Shown in pieces: positions 10,480 through 23,830 of a DNA stretch of 64,000 nt. Each line of letters begins with the position of its first letter. Position 1 is the stretch's first letter. Both the position numbers and the translations under genes were made by a program. The notes beneath the pieces were generated by a model. It searched no databases. It was not told the origin of the DNA and saw only the letters and a program-made list of their open reading frames with translations. Source of the DNA: Megamerina dolium (taxonomy: Eukaryota > Arthropoda > Insecta > Diptera > Megamerinidae); assembly GCA_963854835.1 (NCBI GenBank), contig OY978527.1, positions 38,259,040 through 38,323,039 on the forward strand, given 5' to 3'.

Positions 10480-13118
10480 ATGGCTACAGCTGCTGGTGAA
10501 TTATCCAAGAAGTAAGTGGGCGAAAGAATCTGTAAAATGCAATAATATGAGAACAGTGAACAATGCATAATACAACAACAGCGCGGGGAACATTGCATTG
10601 TGTATACGTATAGTGATGAGCCAATGTGAGGTTATGTTGAAGTGCATGCTATTTTTGAAACTACCAGTCTAATAAGAATTATTTAAATGGAAGAACAATT
10701 AAATACAAGAGTTAGTCGAATTTAGATTAGTTTAAAGATGTTTTATTATTTGTTTGGTGATTACTTCAGAAATAACATATGGGTGTAAATTTATCTCACA
10801 CATGTAATTCATTGCGCACATGACGAAATATATATTGAGAATATTGTAACATGTATGCATTTCATAAAAATCTTTTTAAGTTATTTAATTTGTCAATGCC
10901 AATAACCTTTAAAAAAGTGTATCCAGTACGGCAGATAAATGTGACGTCAGCGCAATTGTTTCGTGTCACTGAATCGCTGATTACACCAAGCAAAAGAACT
11001 AAACTGTATGTTATAAAGCAAAGAAAAAGCCAAATTTTTTATTCAATTTTGCATTTACATATATATATACTTTCACTTTAATTTAAAATCAATTTGTATT
11101 GCCACAGTGAACTCAAACGTCGTCTGAAAGCTGAACAAAAAGCCAAGGAGAAGGCTGAAAAAGATGCGGTTAAAGCAGCTGCTGGTGCTATTGCAGGTGT
11201 TGCAGAAAAGAAAAAATCTGTTGCTGCGGAAGAGGAAATTTCGCCAAATGAATATTTTAAGTTGCGTTCAGCGGCAGTTGCTGAATTGAAGAAGTCGCCG
11301 GATACACATCCCTATCCACATAAATTCCATGTATCCATATCGTTGGAAAATTACATTGAAAAATATACTTCTCTCAAAGAGGGTGAAATGCTCGAAAATG
11401 AACAATTAAGGTACAATTTACAAAATACATCTAATAAATAGGTAAAAGATTAACTAATTTTGTGTTAATAATCATTTTAGTGTTGCTGGTCGCGTGCATG
11501 CCATTCGTGAATCAGGTGCTAAGCTTATTTTCTACGATTTACGTGGTGAAGGTGTTAAGCTACAGGTTATGGCCAATGCTAAATTGTACAAGACTGAAGC
11601 CGATTTCGAAATAGACACGGGTAAAATTCGTCGTGGCGATATAATCGGTATAAATGGATATCCGACAAAGACGAAAAAAGGTGAACTATCAATTGTACCA
11701 AAAGAAGTAAGTTGTTCTAAAGTTTTGAAGTGAAAAAAACACACGCAATCATAAGGTAATTTTAACATTTTTGTATAGATTAAATTGCTTTCACCATGTC
11801 TGCATATGTTGCCACATTTACATTTCGGACTTAAGGATAAGGAGACACGTTTTCGTCAACGCTATTTGGATTTAATATTGAATAATAGAGTACGCGAAAC
11901 ATTCATAATCCGTGCTAAGGTAAATCGATGACATGGCATGATTTGTTAGATCTTAAAATATTAAATGTCTTTTTCTGGCCACAGATCATATCGTACATAC
12001 GGCAGTTCTTTGATCGTATGGGATTCTTGGAGATTGAAACACCCATGATGAATATGATTGCTGGCGGTGCAACAGCTAAACCATTCATTACACATCACAA
12101 TGAACTAAATATGGATTTGTATATGCGCATCGCACCGGAACTCTACCATAAAATGTTGGTTGTTGGCGGTTTGGATCGTGTCTATGAGATCGGTCGTCAA
12201 TTTCGCAATGAGGGCATTGATCTAACGCATAATCCTGAATTTACGACATGCGAATTTTATATGGCATATGCCGACTATCATGACATTATTAACATAACTG
12301 AGCAATTAATATCGGGTATGGTGAAAGCAATACACGGCACCTATAAAATTAAATATCATCCGGAAGGCGCCGAAGGGCCTGAGGTTGAAATTGATTTCAC
12401 ACCACCATTTAAACGAGTATCCATGATACCGACTCTCGAACAGATTCTAAACGTTAAGTTTCCATCAGCAACATCGTTCAATACAAGCGAAACAAATAAA
12501 TTTCTATCCGATTTGTGTGTGAAACATGAAATCGAATGTCCGGCGCCACGTACAACAGCACGTCTATTGGATAAACTAGTCGGCGAATTCATCGAGGAGA
12601 CATGTGTTAATCCAACATTTATTTGCGAGCATCCTCAAATTATGTCACCATTAGCCAAATACCATCGTAGTGCACCGGGGCTGACGGAACGTTTCGAGTT
12701 GTTTGTTATGAAGAAGGAGGTCTGCAATGCGTATACGGAATTGAACGATCCAGTAGTGCAACGCGAACGCTTCGAACAGCAGGCAAGCGATAAGGCAGCC
12801 GGTGATGATGAGGCTCAAATGGTCGACGAGAATTTCTGTACGGCACTCGAATATGGTTTGCCACCGACAGGCGGTTGGGGTTTGGGTGTAGATCGTCTAA
12901 CAATGTTCCTCACAGACTCCAACAACATTAAGGTATGTTCACATAAATTTATAGTTGGTATTTTCTGTTCATCATTAATATTTACTTTTGACTTTTGCTT
13001 TTTGCAGGAAGTTTTATTATTCCCTGCAATGAAACCAGATGACCCGAATCGTGCACATCCAGCCGAGCTAAATAATACTGAAGCCGTCGACATAAGCAAT
13101 ACAACAGAAAAGAAATAG
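10480..13118 (+). CDS. LysRS: Lysyl-tRNA synthetase, cytosolic form (6 exons)
   Basis: Class II aminoacyl-tRNA synthetase that charges tRNA-Lys with lysine using ATP. Exons 10480-10511, 11108-11410, 11481-11706, 11779-11919, 11985-12932 and 13008-13118 join in phase to 586 aa, the usual eukaryotic length. The N-terminus ([19 protein letters not shown]) is the Lys-rich extension of animal LysRS. The OB-fold anticodon-binding domain starts near [20 protein letters not shown]. Motif 1 ([14 protein letters not shown]) is at about 243-256, motif 2 ([17 protein letters not shown]) at about 304-320 and motif 3 ([13 protein letters not shown]) at about 531-543. All catalytic motifs are intact. The ATG context is cgaaaATGG. 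Intron 1 contains a second candidate first exon encoding a mitochondrial presequence. Confidence 0.95.
10851..11005 (+). CDS. LysRS: Alternative first coding exon of LysRS: predicted mitochondrial targeting sequence
   Basis: Lies in LysRS intron 1. An ATG at 10851 opens a frame beginning [16 protein letters not shown], rich in K and R and almost without acidic residues, as in a mitochondrial presequence. It ends at a good donor (ACT|GTATGT, GT at 11006). The exon leaves phase 2, the same as normal exon 1, so splicing to 11108 gives ...KRTKL-ELKRRLK and a 627-aa protein. A possible acceptor (ttacttcag, ending 10769) could make it a cassette exon; an internal promoter is the alternative. Human KARS makes its mitochondrial form by alternative splicing at the same place. 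The function is inferred from composition and phase. Confidence 0.62.
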
Positions 13119-13390
13119 ATGATTTAATACTGTTACTTATGATGACTATCAATGTCTTACAATGTTATCGATATAAATTGCAGTTTTTTTCCCTCCCCCT
13201 TTCGCCTACTTATTTATGGAATTTTTTCTAAGTCTTGCATTCATTTTGTTTTATTTTTTATGCTCCTGGAAATAATTTAAAGTGTAATTTATATTAACTA
13301 GTTGAAATGTATAATTTTATTTCGAAAAATAAATATACCACATGGTATCGAGGACATGATTATTTTTATTTGGTTCATTTTGGTTCCAGT
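13119..13390 (+). other. LysRS 3'UTR
   Basis: Non-coding AT-rich sequence after the stop. An AATAAA near 13,328 is a candidate polyadenylation signal. Confidence 0.45.
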
Positions 13391-13394
13391 CTAC

Positions 13395-13503
13395 TTCTGG
13401 GATGCACTCGGACCACGTGGTCGACCAAGGTCCATTCAACTCAGCAGAATACGGAAAAAACGCTTCCGTATTTTGATGCTACGAACACAACAACAACAAC
13501 ACA
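13395..13503 (+). repeat. CAA-tailed dispersed repeat, copy
   Basis: Contains the family core CACTCGGACCACGTGGTCGA, then AGAATACGGAAAAAACGCTT followed by CCGTATT (an imperfect hairpin), and ends in acaacaacaacaac. It is homologous to copies at 28,995 (+), 41,826 (-), 53,915 (-) and 8,505 (-). Confidence 0.65.
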
Positions 13504-13925
13504 AATTTTCGTTTTATTTTCACTGGTCGAAGCACTGTGGTCCCGGCAGACTGCAGGGCTATTTTTGTCGTTTTCAAATTCTCAAAACCCCAATATTGGC
13601 AGTGGAAAGCTCTACTGTGCAATGGATACAGATGTCTGATATTCTAGATGAAAACGCTACATTAGTGGTGTTAGTGTTGATGTTCAAGACCCGATCAAGA
13701 CGAGGTTGGAATAGGCTATAAAGCAAGAAAGCTATAGGAAATAATTATTTACTTGCTGCATGCACTAGCTTATAAGCACAATATGGTCGGATGATTGGAG
13801 CCTCAGCGTTCCCAACCCCATACTCAAGAAGAAGACTACTATTTGCCCTAAATGCTCCTTGGCATTGAATCAGCCTAAGCAGGCAAAATCATCGATTACT
13901 ACATGGGACGTACCTGGTTTAAAAA
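13504..13925. other. Intergenic, nothing recognised
   Basis: Open frames across 13,300-13,721 look accidental: they run through the CAA-tailed repeat and have no recognisable domain. Confidence 0.4.
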
Positions 13926-13928
13926 TAT

Positions 13929-14198
13929 GGTTAGTGCAATGGTCTTATGACCTATAGATCGTGGGTTCGATCCTCCGCTCAGACAGTTTGAATATTGAAA
14001 AAATTTTTCTGCGAATGGTGCCCACCTGTCGGAAAATATGTATTTGGCAATTCTTGCATTGAAAACGCTTCTAAAAGATCTTTGTGACAAAAGCTCAGAA
14101 AAAGTATTGTCTCAAGAGTTCTCCCGTTCGGAACGGGCTAATAGCAACCACGTCCATTCTAATGTTGTCCAAAGAATTTAAAAACGCGCATTTTAGTA
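13929..14198 (+). repeat. tRNA-derived SINE, copy in + orientation
   Basis: Begins ggttagtgcaatgg, with a B box GGTTCGATCCT at 13,964-13,974, then the shared body: cacctgtcgg, gcttctaaaagatctttgtg, and ttctcccgttcggaacgggc. The A box is eroded and the 3' end is truncated. Confidence 0.65.
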
Positions 14199-14375
14199 TT
14201 GCTTCAGCTGTCATGATGGACTGACCGAACAAAAAGGGAACCGTATTGCTCGTAGAGCTCGTATTTTTAATTTGTGTTTTAGTGAATTGTACTATTAAGT
14301 TGTTTGGTAAAACTGGAAATGATCTGACCAGACTCGATCGAAATTCTGTCGGCAAACAAAAAATCGTAGTTTGTT

Positions 14376-14475
14376 AAATGGATATAGCGCCGAGAACCAT
14401 GAGCCGTATTATTAAACAGGACTTGGAACTTGGGGCTTTCAAACTACAAGCAGTGCAGCGTCTTGCCGTTGAATA
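14376..14475 (+). pseudogene. Tc1/mariner-like helix-turn-helix remnant
   Basis: A short frame reading MDIAPRTMSRIIKQDLELGAF resembles the DNA-binding helix-turn-helix of insect Tc1/mariner transposases. It stops within about 30 codons. No catalytic domain follows. Confidence 0.4.
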
Positions 14476-14934
14476 AAAAAATAATAGGGAGAAAAATCAA
14501 GACGCCTGTTGTTGTTGTAAAAGACAACGATTTCGAAATCACGAATATCTATGCAAGTCAGTTGAGTTGTTGTTGTTCACATCGACCAGCTCCAGGAAGA
14601 CGGCAGCATAAAAGAGACTGTTTTGCCGTAAAATTTCGGAGTTTTTATAGGCTGGCAAAAAAGAATGCTTTTCAGCCAGGCAGACTGCAGTTTAAGGGAA
14701 TACCAAAATTATAAAATGTTGCCAATTCAAAGTACTTTTTCGTATTTGTTCATAAAAATTCCAATTTATAGCCAATCTTGTCATTTAATCTAGATATTTA
14801 ATTGTAAATAATACATAATTAGATATGAATATATTATCGTAAGTATGGTAAATACGATTCAATATAACAATTTTACTGATTAAAAAAAAAAACTAAACTA
14901 AAAGTAGTGAAACATAATAAAATGTATTACCATC
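14476..14934. other. Intergenic / Set2 3'UTR
   Basis: No coding sequence is recognised. The right part probably holds the Set2 3'UTR (minus strand). A GTT-rich tract lies near 14,560. Confidence 0.4.
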
Positions 14935-17900
14935 TTACAAGCTAAACGGTATATCTTTAAATTCTGGATCATTTTTTGGTTTTATATACACATCACCATA
15001 CTTGGCCATATACTTTTTAATGAATTCACGTGACTTATTCTTTACAGATTCGGTCACAACCAGAGTTTGCCCAACAGATTCACAATATTTCAATTCCTTG
15101 ATCATAACAAAGTGTGTAAGCTAAGGATAATTACAAAAAAAAGAACAATTAATATAAAAACTGTAGACATATTCCAATGATGGTATCAATACCTTTCGTG
15201 CCAAATGATTAAAATCATCATCACTTTGTATGCGTCCAATGACACAGGTGTCCTTGCGATATGGCTTCAAGTGATGTACAATAATACCAGCTATCTCACA
15301 ACGGAATTTCTCTTTAAGCTTACGATATTTCGAATCCGAATCTTTGTTCTTTTTACTGTGGGTGTGAAAAAAGAGAGAATAATTGAGTAAAAGCGGGGGA
15401 AAAAAAAGAAACTCAAATAAACGCACCTTTTTTCCTTCTTTTCAAGTTTACGTCGCTTATGTTCATATTTCTCAAACGCACTACTACTACTACTGCTAGT
15501 ACCAGCAGTAACAGTAATCGAGCTGGTACTGTTGCCGCTTGCACTCGCCAATACAATTTCACGGTGAGGCGGCAATTGCCGCTTTAATGGGCGATTTGTT
15601 GTTAGTGCATCCAATTCATCGACAATTTTGTCGCCCTGAACTATTTTATCAATCAATGGACTGTTATTACATTCCGCCTTAAGAATGTCCTCCTCATCTG
15701 ATGACAGCAGGTAATCTTGTATGGGTATGGAGCGTGCAGCATTATCGTCGTCATCATCATTATTGATAGTTTTGGCCTTTGTCGTTGCTGCTGCAGCTGC
15801 ATCGCCATCAGAAGTGGTCACATTAACTTGCTCCGTGATGGCACTGCCAAAAGATCCACTCTTGAGTGCTTCAGCACGCCGCTTGCGTATCTCCTCTTTG
15901 CGTTTACGTATTTTCTCCTTATTCTCCTTGTATTTTCGCACTTCCAGTTGATTATACATACGATCCTCTTCGCGCCGGGGCTGATAGCAACAAAGAAAAT
16001 GCATAAAAAGGTTTTGATTTCATTCCACATAAAAATAATATGTCTTACACTAATATGCCGCTCATCGACTAAACGATTATAGCGCAGTTGACGTCTCACT
16101 TCAATCTTCTTCTCTATGTACGCCTTCAATTGTGATGCATCCATTCCCATGATCATGTCATCGTCATCGTCTGAACTATCAGCAGCGCCAGCTGCATCGG
16201 AATCAGTATCTGAACCAGCAGCGGCACCACCGCCTCCGCCGCCACCACCAGCATTACCAACACCACTATTACTCTCATTGAGGGCAGCCTGAATTTGTGC
16301 AGCCGAAGGTGGCTCCCATTGTGGTATACGAAACTGCACGTGATAATAGTAGATTTTACCCTGTGGCGTTATGGCGTACTTCCATTGTGGCGGCAATGTA
16401 GAAATCACAGTTGGCAACTGATAGTCAGCGGGATTTGTCGATTTCGGCTTAACTGGTACATGGACGTGTGCATAACTTGGTGGTGTTGGTATTGGCTGGC
16501 GTTCGGCAGAGTACCATTGCCCGGTTGCGGGATTCACACAGAACGGTATATCTTGGGGGCGAATTTTTTTCGGATCAATTCCGAAAAAGCGACACTTTGT
16601 CTCGAATTCACGTCGTTCTTCGGCTAAACGTTTTTCCGCTTCATCGCGTGCCACCTAAAAAAATAAGAGTAAATGTAATATTTTATTACATCATCGGCCG
16701 TCCATTCAACTCACCTTAGCAGCAAACATTTCACGACGTTGCGCCTTCGAGAGGTGCTTAAAATTGTCAGCAGTAACACCTGCTTGACCTGCAGCCACTT
16801 CCAAACCCAAACGTTGGCGACGCGGATCATTTGTCAGACTAGCACCCGTTGTGGTTATACTGCGAATCTCCTTGCCATATGGTTTGGCATAACGACTATT
16901 AGCTGCCAAACCACGACCGAAGCGATCGCGCTGATAGCGATCACTGCTTCCACCGGCCGATCGAGACGAGTCCTCTTCAGCTGCTGCTGCATACTGTCGA
17001 TCCGCTTCACGTTCGTGTTCCTTCATTTGTTCGATACGTTCGCGCTTCGGTATACGGAATATTTCGGGTAAATTATCCCAAGTGGAACATAATTTTGCAG
17101 CCAACTTTTGTAAATCTGATGATGGCACTTCGGTTGCAGCAGCAGCGACGCCGTTAGGAGCGGCAGTCTGTTCGCGTGAGTTGCTCGAACTGGAACTTTC
17201 CTTTGAGGAATCATCGCTTGGCGACAAAGTGTTTCCGCCACAACAATTGCGCACCGATTGATACACTTTGCTGTCCGTAAGTACAGTCTTATTGGCAATT
17301 GGTAGGCACTCCAATGTCTCCAGCAATGCCATACGTATATTCATATCACCACCATCCTCACTCATCCAACCGTGCAGGAGACGTAAACCATGATAGTCCA
17401 GAAAGAGGCGACGACATGGCAATTCGCCCTTTCGCAATATCTGCAACAGATTGAGACGTGTCTGCACCAATTTGGCGCGCACCATTAGACGCGACAGCCG
17501 TAAAGTATCCAATTGATTCTTGAGGCCGCAACGACTCAGGAAATTCACTTCGTCTTCTATGTCTGGATCCTCCAGGTAACGTGCCTTGGCCGCAGCAGCA
17601 ACTTCACCCGCAGCTTTTGTGCGTCGCTTGCGTTGTTTTTTCTCCTTTTGTTTTTGTTTCTTCTTCTTGGCGGCCTTTTCAGCCATTTTGCTAAGCAACT
17701 TCTTGAACTTCTTCTTCGAATCCATATCCTCATCGTCGTCCTTTTTCTTTTTGTTCTTCTCATCCATGTATTTCGTTTTGCTCTCATCGCTAATTGGTGT
17801 TAATTTTGCAGCGGCTGCAGCAATTTCAAGTTTCTTTTGCACCTCTGCCGCATCCGATACACTCTCATCGCTGTCCTCATCGTCATCCTCATCGTCGTCG

Positions 17901-19830
17901 TCATCATCATCGTCCTCATCGTCATCCAGAAGACCTTCAGCAGCATTCTCCTCATCTTCGCTATCATCCACCTGTTCGCCTTCATCGGAATTCGGTTCCT
18001 CACCAATCCAGCCGCGGCAGTTTGACGACTCACAATAGCATCGTTGTGCCTCACGGCCGTAACGCTGATATTGATAATCGAAAGTGATCTCCTCACCCGG
18101 CATTATGGATTTGCGGCTGAAGAATCCAATTCGCAGTTCGCCATTTACTGTCCATTTTTGTGTCTCGGCATTCGGATCACATGAATGATTAATGAAACGA
18201 GAGATGTTGCCCTTGATGGTGGCGTCGATGATTGCATCGCTGCGCAATGCCATAAAATAGTAATGACGATTTTTATCCTGCGAGTACATGTTGCGTCGCT
18301 GCTCAAATTCCTCCCCATCGATTACTTCACCAACATATTCCATTATGAATTCGCCGGGCAAGATCTCAATGTCGGCCATAATGCCAAAGCCCTTTTTCTC
18401 GGTGCGAAAAACGCGACACGGAGAACACAACAACGTCTGAAAACGTTTATTCGTGCATCGATCCTTAACATTGCAATCTGGACCACATTCGATCATCAGT
18501 AGACGATTTAAACAGTCCTCGCCGCAGCCGAGCTCGCCACGTCCCTCCTCCTCTGTGGTCAGAAAGCAGTCACATATCATTTTGCGTGCCTCACGACTCA
18601 CCACACGTTCACATTTGTACTCATTCTCCTTGATCACTTGAAAATTGCTCAGACGTTCTTCCATATCTTTCAGAAATTTAGCATTTTTCGCCTCAACTTC
18701 GGCCAAATCCATCAAATGATCATCGAGCGTATAGTGTGACTTCGTCTCCACATCATCCTTATGCGAGAAGCGCTCCTTGTCGCGAACCAATCCACGTCCC
18801 ACCAATGCTTTTGGTGTCTTCGTAATCAGTTTGATGCGATGCGAACGCCTCACACCCAAATACTCATCAGATGTTGTATCCAAAATGGGACTTTTCGATG
18901 GTGGCAATGGTGGCGGTGGTGGTGTAGTCGAAGGTGTCGCTATTGGTGTATCAGCTGGTGTTTCATAGCTAGCGGGGACCTCTTGTAGTTTCATATTGTC
19001 ATCATTTAAAAAATTCGTAGTAATGCAACAACCATCATCAATGGTTGTGGTAGTAAAAATGTCTGCTTCTGTTGTTACTTGTGGATTTGATTTTTCATCA
19101 TCACATTTTACCTGGGGTGACATCTCTCTGCCTTGGCTGACAACATCTCGGTCAGCATCAGCATCAGCGTCACTATCAATTTTATAGTCGCGTTTCAATA
19201 GATTTACACCATCTTCGATAAATTTCTCAATATCTTTGAGCGGATCAGGCTCTTCTTCGACTGCAAATTCAACCACCTTTGTTTCTGTCGATTGCACGGA
19301 TGAATCCTGTACACTCGATCCACTCTCTACTACATTCGTTTCAATTTCCTTTACAATATCCTTAGCAGCAGCCGCAGCATCATTATGTTCCTCCACTAAT
19401 GGTGCCGCTGTCTCTGATGGAACCTCTTTGGTGGTAGCAGCCGCTGTTTGAGATTTTTCCAAAGCATCGCATAGCAATGCCGCTTCAAAGGCTTCTTTCA
19501 ATTTCTTTTGACGCTTCTTCTTCGCCGTCTTCTCATCCAATTTCTTACTGAGGTCTGCTGTCGCAACGGCATCCTCAAGTTCAAGGAATTTCTTTTTATC
19601 TTGTCTTTTAGTTAATCCCATTTGTGAATTCGGTTCTTGTTTATCCTTCACTTTTTTCTGTTCCGTTGCTTTTGTTTTTGATGATGCTGATGCCGAAGGT
19701 GATACGGCAATTGATCGTGTTTTTTGTTTATCTTCATCTAGCGGTTGTTTTTTCTGTTTCTTTTTGTCACTTTTACCAGACGACGATGATGATGACGATG
19801 ACGCAGACGCTGACGACGACGACACTGTTG

Positions 19831-19861
<31 letters not shown>

Positions 19862-22800
19862 TGACGATGACGACGATGATGACGATGACGCCGACGTCGA
19901 TGTTGACGTAGATGTTGATGACGAGGACGATGCTGTGTTAATAGTGCCATCATCTTCTATTGATTTTTGTTTTTGTTTGCCACGTTTTGTGGGTATTGGT
20001 GTTGAAGTTGGTGTGCTACTCGGTGTTGTACTCGGTGTTAGAATTGACGTTAGAGTTGGTGTTGTACTCGGTGTTACCATCTCTGTTACAGATGGTTGAT
20101 TTATTTCTTCTTCAGGCTGCTTTTCACTTGCAGCCACACTATCAGTTTTCTCAGGCTTTTGACTTTCCACAGTCGGAACAGCATTAGCGGCCACTTTGGT
20201 GCTAGCATCTTCTAATAGAGCATCCTTCAAATCGCTTTGAATTTTAAGTAAACGCTTCTTAGGTGGTTTTGGTGTACATTCCACTTTGCTACTGGTTACA
20301 ATATTCGGCATTAAAGGCATCACTGCCACATTTTCGATTATTTGTTGTGAACTTTCCGCTATTGGTGGATCTACAGAGGTGGTGGCTTTTGATTCATTCG
20401 ATTTGCAAGTTTTCGATTTCTTTGATTTTCCACTTGATTGTTGATCGCCAGTAGCTGCAGTAGTATCAAGAGATTTCGGTAATATTTCCGTATTTAATCT
20501 GGGATCAGTTGGCTTAATCTTAGGCTTACGTCCACGACGTGCTGGCGTAATAACAGGCACACTACTGTCAGTTGACTTCTTTGAATTGCTATCATCTGAA
20601 GTGTTTTTCTCCAGCTGAGATTCTGATTTTGGTGGCTCAATTTTAGATTCTGGCACAGAAACGATTTGCGTTGCTTCATTTGTATTTTCGATTTCATGAA
20701 TTTTGATCATCACTTCCGGTGCTCGAACTTCCTCTATTGCCACTGCAGGTGTGGCACTCTCAATTGTTAAGCTCTCCTTATGAATATCTTTTTGGTCATT
20801 TTCTTCATTAGCAGACCTTTGTGGTGCATTCTCCACATTTGACTGATCTTGACATTCGGCTTGAATGGATGTTAATGCCAAAATCTCTTTGGAACTTTGT
20901 GCTGCTATCTCTGCAAAAGTCTCCTCCAATGTCTTATGAACAACTCTTTCGGCATCTTCGCCAACACCAGCAACAGAACGTTGTGTACGTCTCTCATAGC
21001 GACGTGTCTTTTTCAGCGATTGCGGCGAATTAGTAGCACAACCTGTTGCACTTACACTCGTCGTCTCCATTCCAGTTGTTGTGATATCCACTTCTTTGAT
21101 GTGTGCATCTTTCACGTCACCTGCCACCACAGCCAGTTGATTCGGTTGTACTGTTTCCATATCGTCACTAGATTTCACTGGCGTTTCAATGGCACCCGCA
21201 GCTTCCTTATTGGATTGTACTGTCCGTAGAATATCTAAAAGTGTGCTGGTCTCAACACTCACATTTTGTATGATATTTTCCTCGTGTGCAATGCTTGTTT
21301 TGGCTTCATTTAATTCCGCTTTATTTGCCATTTCGTATTGTTTAAATTTACTCACTTGCTTCTTGAGTGGCAGTGTTATGTAATCTCTTACGTTACTAGT
21401 GGAGGAACTGCGACCACTCTGTGCTGGTGGTTGTGGTATTGATGAAGATGTCGATACTACGACCTCAACACCTGTGCTGGGTACATTCAATGCGACTTGG
21501 GGGGTGTATGAGTCCTGCTCAACACATTTTATCGGCGGCTCTGGTGTAATTTCATGAACTGTTGTCATCTGCGGTTGTTGCTCGAGTTGAGGCTGCTCCA
21601 ATGGCATCTCAGTAAGAGTTTTGTTGATTTTCTCTTCTGCTTCTTCATTGCTCGTAATATTCTCTGGCGGTATTATAACAACGACTGGTGAATCCACTAC
21701 TGCGGCTACTTTGGTTTCAATATTTTCACCGTTTCGCTGTTGTTCTTTACTTGGCTCATCTTTATTCGTATCCATACTATTAATCGCTTTATTTTCAATA
21801 GGTTCGTTTACCCTCGACTCATAAACTTCAACGGTACGTACTTCAATTTCAATAATATCGGTATTTGTTGCAGTTTCACCAACATCGCTTTCCGCATTCA
21901 ACGATGATGATACAGTATCTTCTTGTTTTACTTCTTTGGCGACTTCTGTAATGTCCAACTTCTCACATTTTGCATTGTTACTGGCATTAGGTGATTCTCC
22001 ACGATTGTCAGTAGGCGCCCCTGTTGTTGCCACTGCAGAGCACATGGGATTTGCATTGGATGCAGACACGGGTGGACTGGTTGGTAAGCTAACACGTTTC
22101 AATGAAACACGCAACTTATCACCTTGTTTATATGGTTTACTACTACGTTCCGAATTTGTTTCCGATTCTGAACTACTGCCATTGCGTTTTAGTGGAGTCT
22201 CTCTCTTTGCGGTCGTAGACGATGAATCAAAACTACTACCATCACTGATAACATCTGAATACTTTGCATGCTGAGCACCTTTTTCTTCTTCTTTTTTCTT
22301 GTTGTGCTCTTCCAGAAATGTGATTGTTACATTCGCACATACATCGGCTGCCGATGTTTGTTGCACCACCTCATGCCGTTCCTCTTCTAGTGGTACCTCT
22401 TCAATAGCAGCAACAACAATATTCGATTCCTCAACAAGTTGTGGACTCTCTGCACCATCACCACAAATTATCTTACTCAATTCGGCATTATCAAAAGAAC
22501 GTACTGGGTTTGTTGGCTGCGACTGCAATTCGGAATTTGTTGTTGATGAAGAAGATGAAATCTCATAGATTATATCTTCTTCCATTTGGGAATTTAAAAG
22601 TGTATCCGGTGTATGTGCAACTATGCCTAGCTTCTTGCTCTCGTCGGAAGATCGACGATTTAGATAAGCCTTATACTCTTGCCAATTTTTAGCTTTCTCT
22701 GGTGCAGTCGCAGACAGGGCATTAATGAATGACATTTCTGTTTGGTTACTGGCTTTCGGTGTACTATGCGGCAATGATGTTTGCACCACTGGCACCTTCA

Positions 22801-23830
22801 ATTTTGGTGGACGACCACGTCGTCTTGGTGCAGATACTATGGGCGTCTTATCTCCTTTGGGAATCAATTGTGCAGCAGGCGCGGGAGCAGCAGAAACAAC
22901 AGAAACTTGTGTGACCGTAGTGGCATTTGGCGATTTTGTCATAGTCTTACGTTTACTCCATGCGGTTTTGTGTTGTATCATACTCGGCGATAATGCATTG
23001 GTTGACGCAGTAGAATTCATAGTCGTACTCGTAATAGGGTCGCTCTCCATTTGTGCTATTATAAGACTTGTATTTTGTTTTGACTTCATCATGGTGGCAT
23101 TGAAAATCTCTTGTGTTCGGCTTAAACGTCGAGCTTGAGCAATTTTCATGGGATCCATTGAAGTTCCCCTTGCATTTCCTCCATCCAGATCAGATGACAA
23201 CTTGCCAAGGAGAGCATTCTGTAATGGTAATGAATGAATCGGGGATATAACAGACTGTTTTTGTTGTTCCGATATTGAATAACGTCGAAATATTTCTGAT
23301 TTTTCCATAAAATGCTTCTGTTTACTGGTCAATTCGACTGTTGCTGTTGATGACGCTGCTGTTGCTCCTGCAGCGGTCAGAGTGCCTGATGACACTACCG
23401 TTGAAGATGTTGACAGTGCTTCTGGGACACCAGTGGAAAACTTATTTGGTGCCGCAGGAGCATTCGAATCGATACGAGCTTCTATTTGTATTTTATGTGG
23501 CTTGCGATTTTTATTAAGCAAATCACGTACATCAAATTTAATAATTTTCTTACGTGAACTCCTACGACATTCACCTGCCATCGCATTGCTGCCACCACTA
23601 AGTGAAGTATTCGCGTTTACATCATCAGACAATGCCAATAGAGCAGTATCAGTATCTGTACTTTGTGGAACATTTATGCCAGATGATATTTCTATATTCG
23701 CATGCAATGAATTATCTTCATTTGGCTGTATTTCATGTGTTTCCTCAGATATCTTCTGGTGCTGTTGTGTAGTGATCGATATTTTTGGAGGTCGACCAAC
23801 ACGTTTTCGTGGTATTTGTGGTGTATCCAT
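14935..23830 (-). CDS. Set2: Histone H3K36 methyltransferase Set2 (SETD2 family, 5 exons)
   Basis: Methylates histone H3 Lys36 during transcription elongation. Exons 23830-16715, 16654-16049, 15980-15427, 15355-15193 and 15120-14935 join in phase to 2874 aa. Visible features are AT hooks (KRVGRPPK at 9-16; RRRGRPPK near 335; RRGRKPK near 1096), a long poly-Ser tract near 1293-1350, and an AWS Cys cluster from about 1737. The SET domain has RFINHSCDPN near 1880, and the post-SET CYCESSNCRG is near 1930. An acidic Asp tract follows. The WW domain (LPPQWKYAITPQGKIYYYHV) is near 2460. The C-terminal SRI domain (KEKFRCEIAGIIVHHLKPYR...) from about 2765 binds the phosphorylated RNA polymerase II tail. 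All SET signature residues are present. It is longer than I recall for D. melanogaster Set2 (about 2300-2400 aa). Confidence 0.95.

Noticed and set aside
13302..13721. 139-codon open frame downstream of LysRS
   Set aside because: It reads through the CAA-tailed repeat and shows no domain; overlapping open frames in the same repeat are equally long.
19624..20187. Several long open frames on the + strand, including Met/Thr- and Asp-rich ones
   Set aside because: They are antisense translations of the Set2 Ser-repeat exon; the tri- and hexanucleotide repeats keep several frames open.
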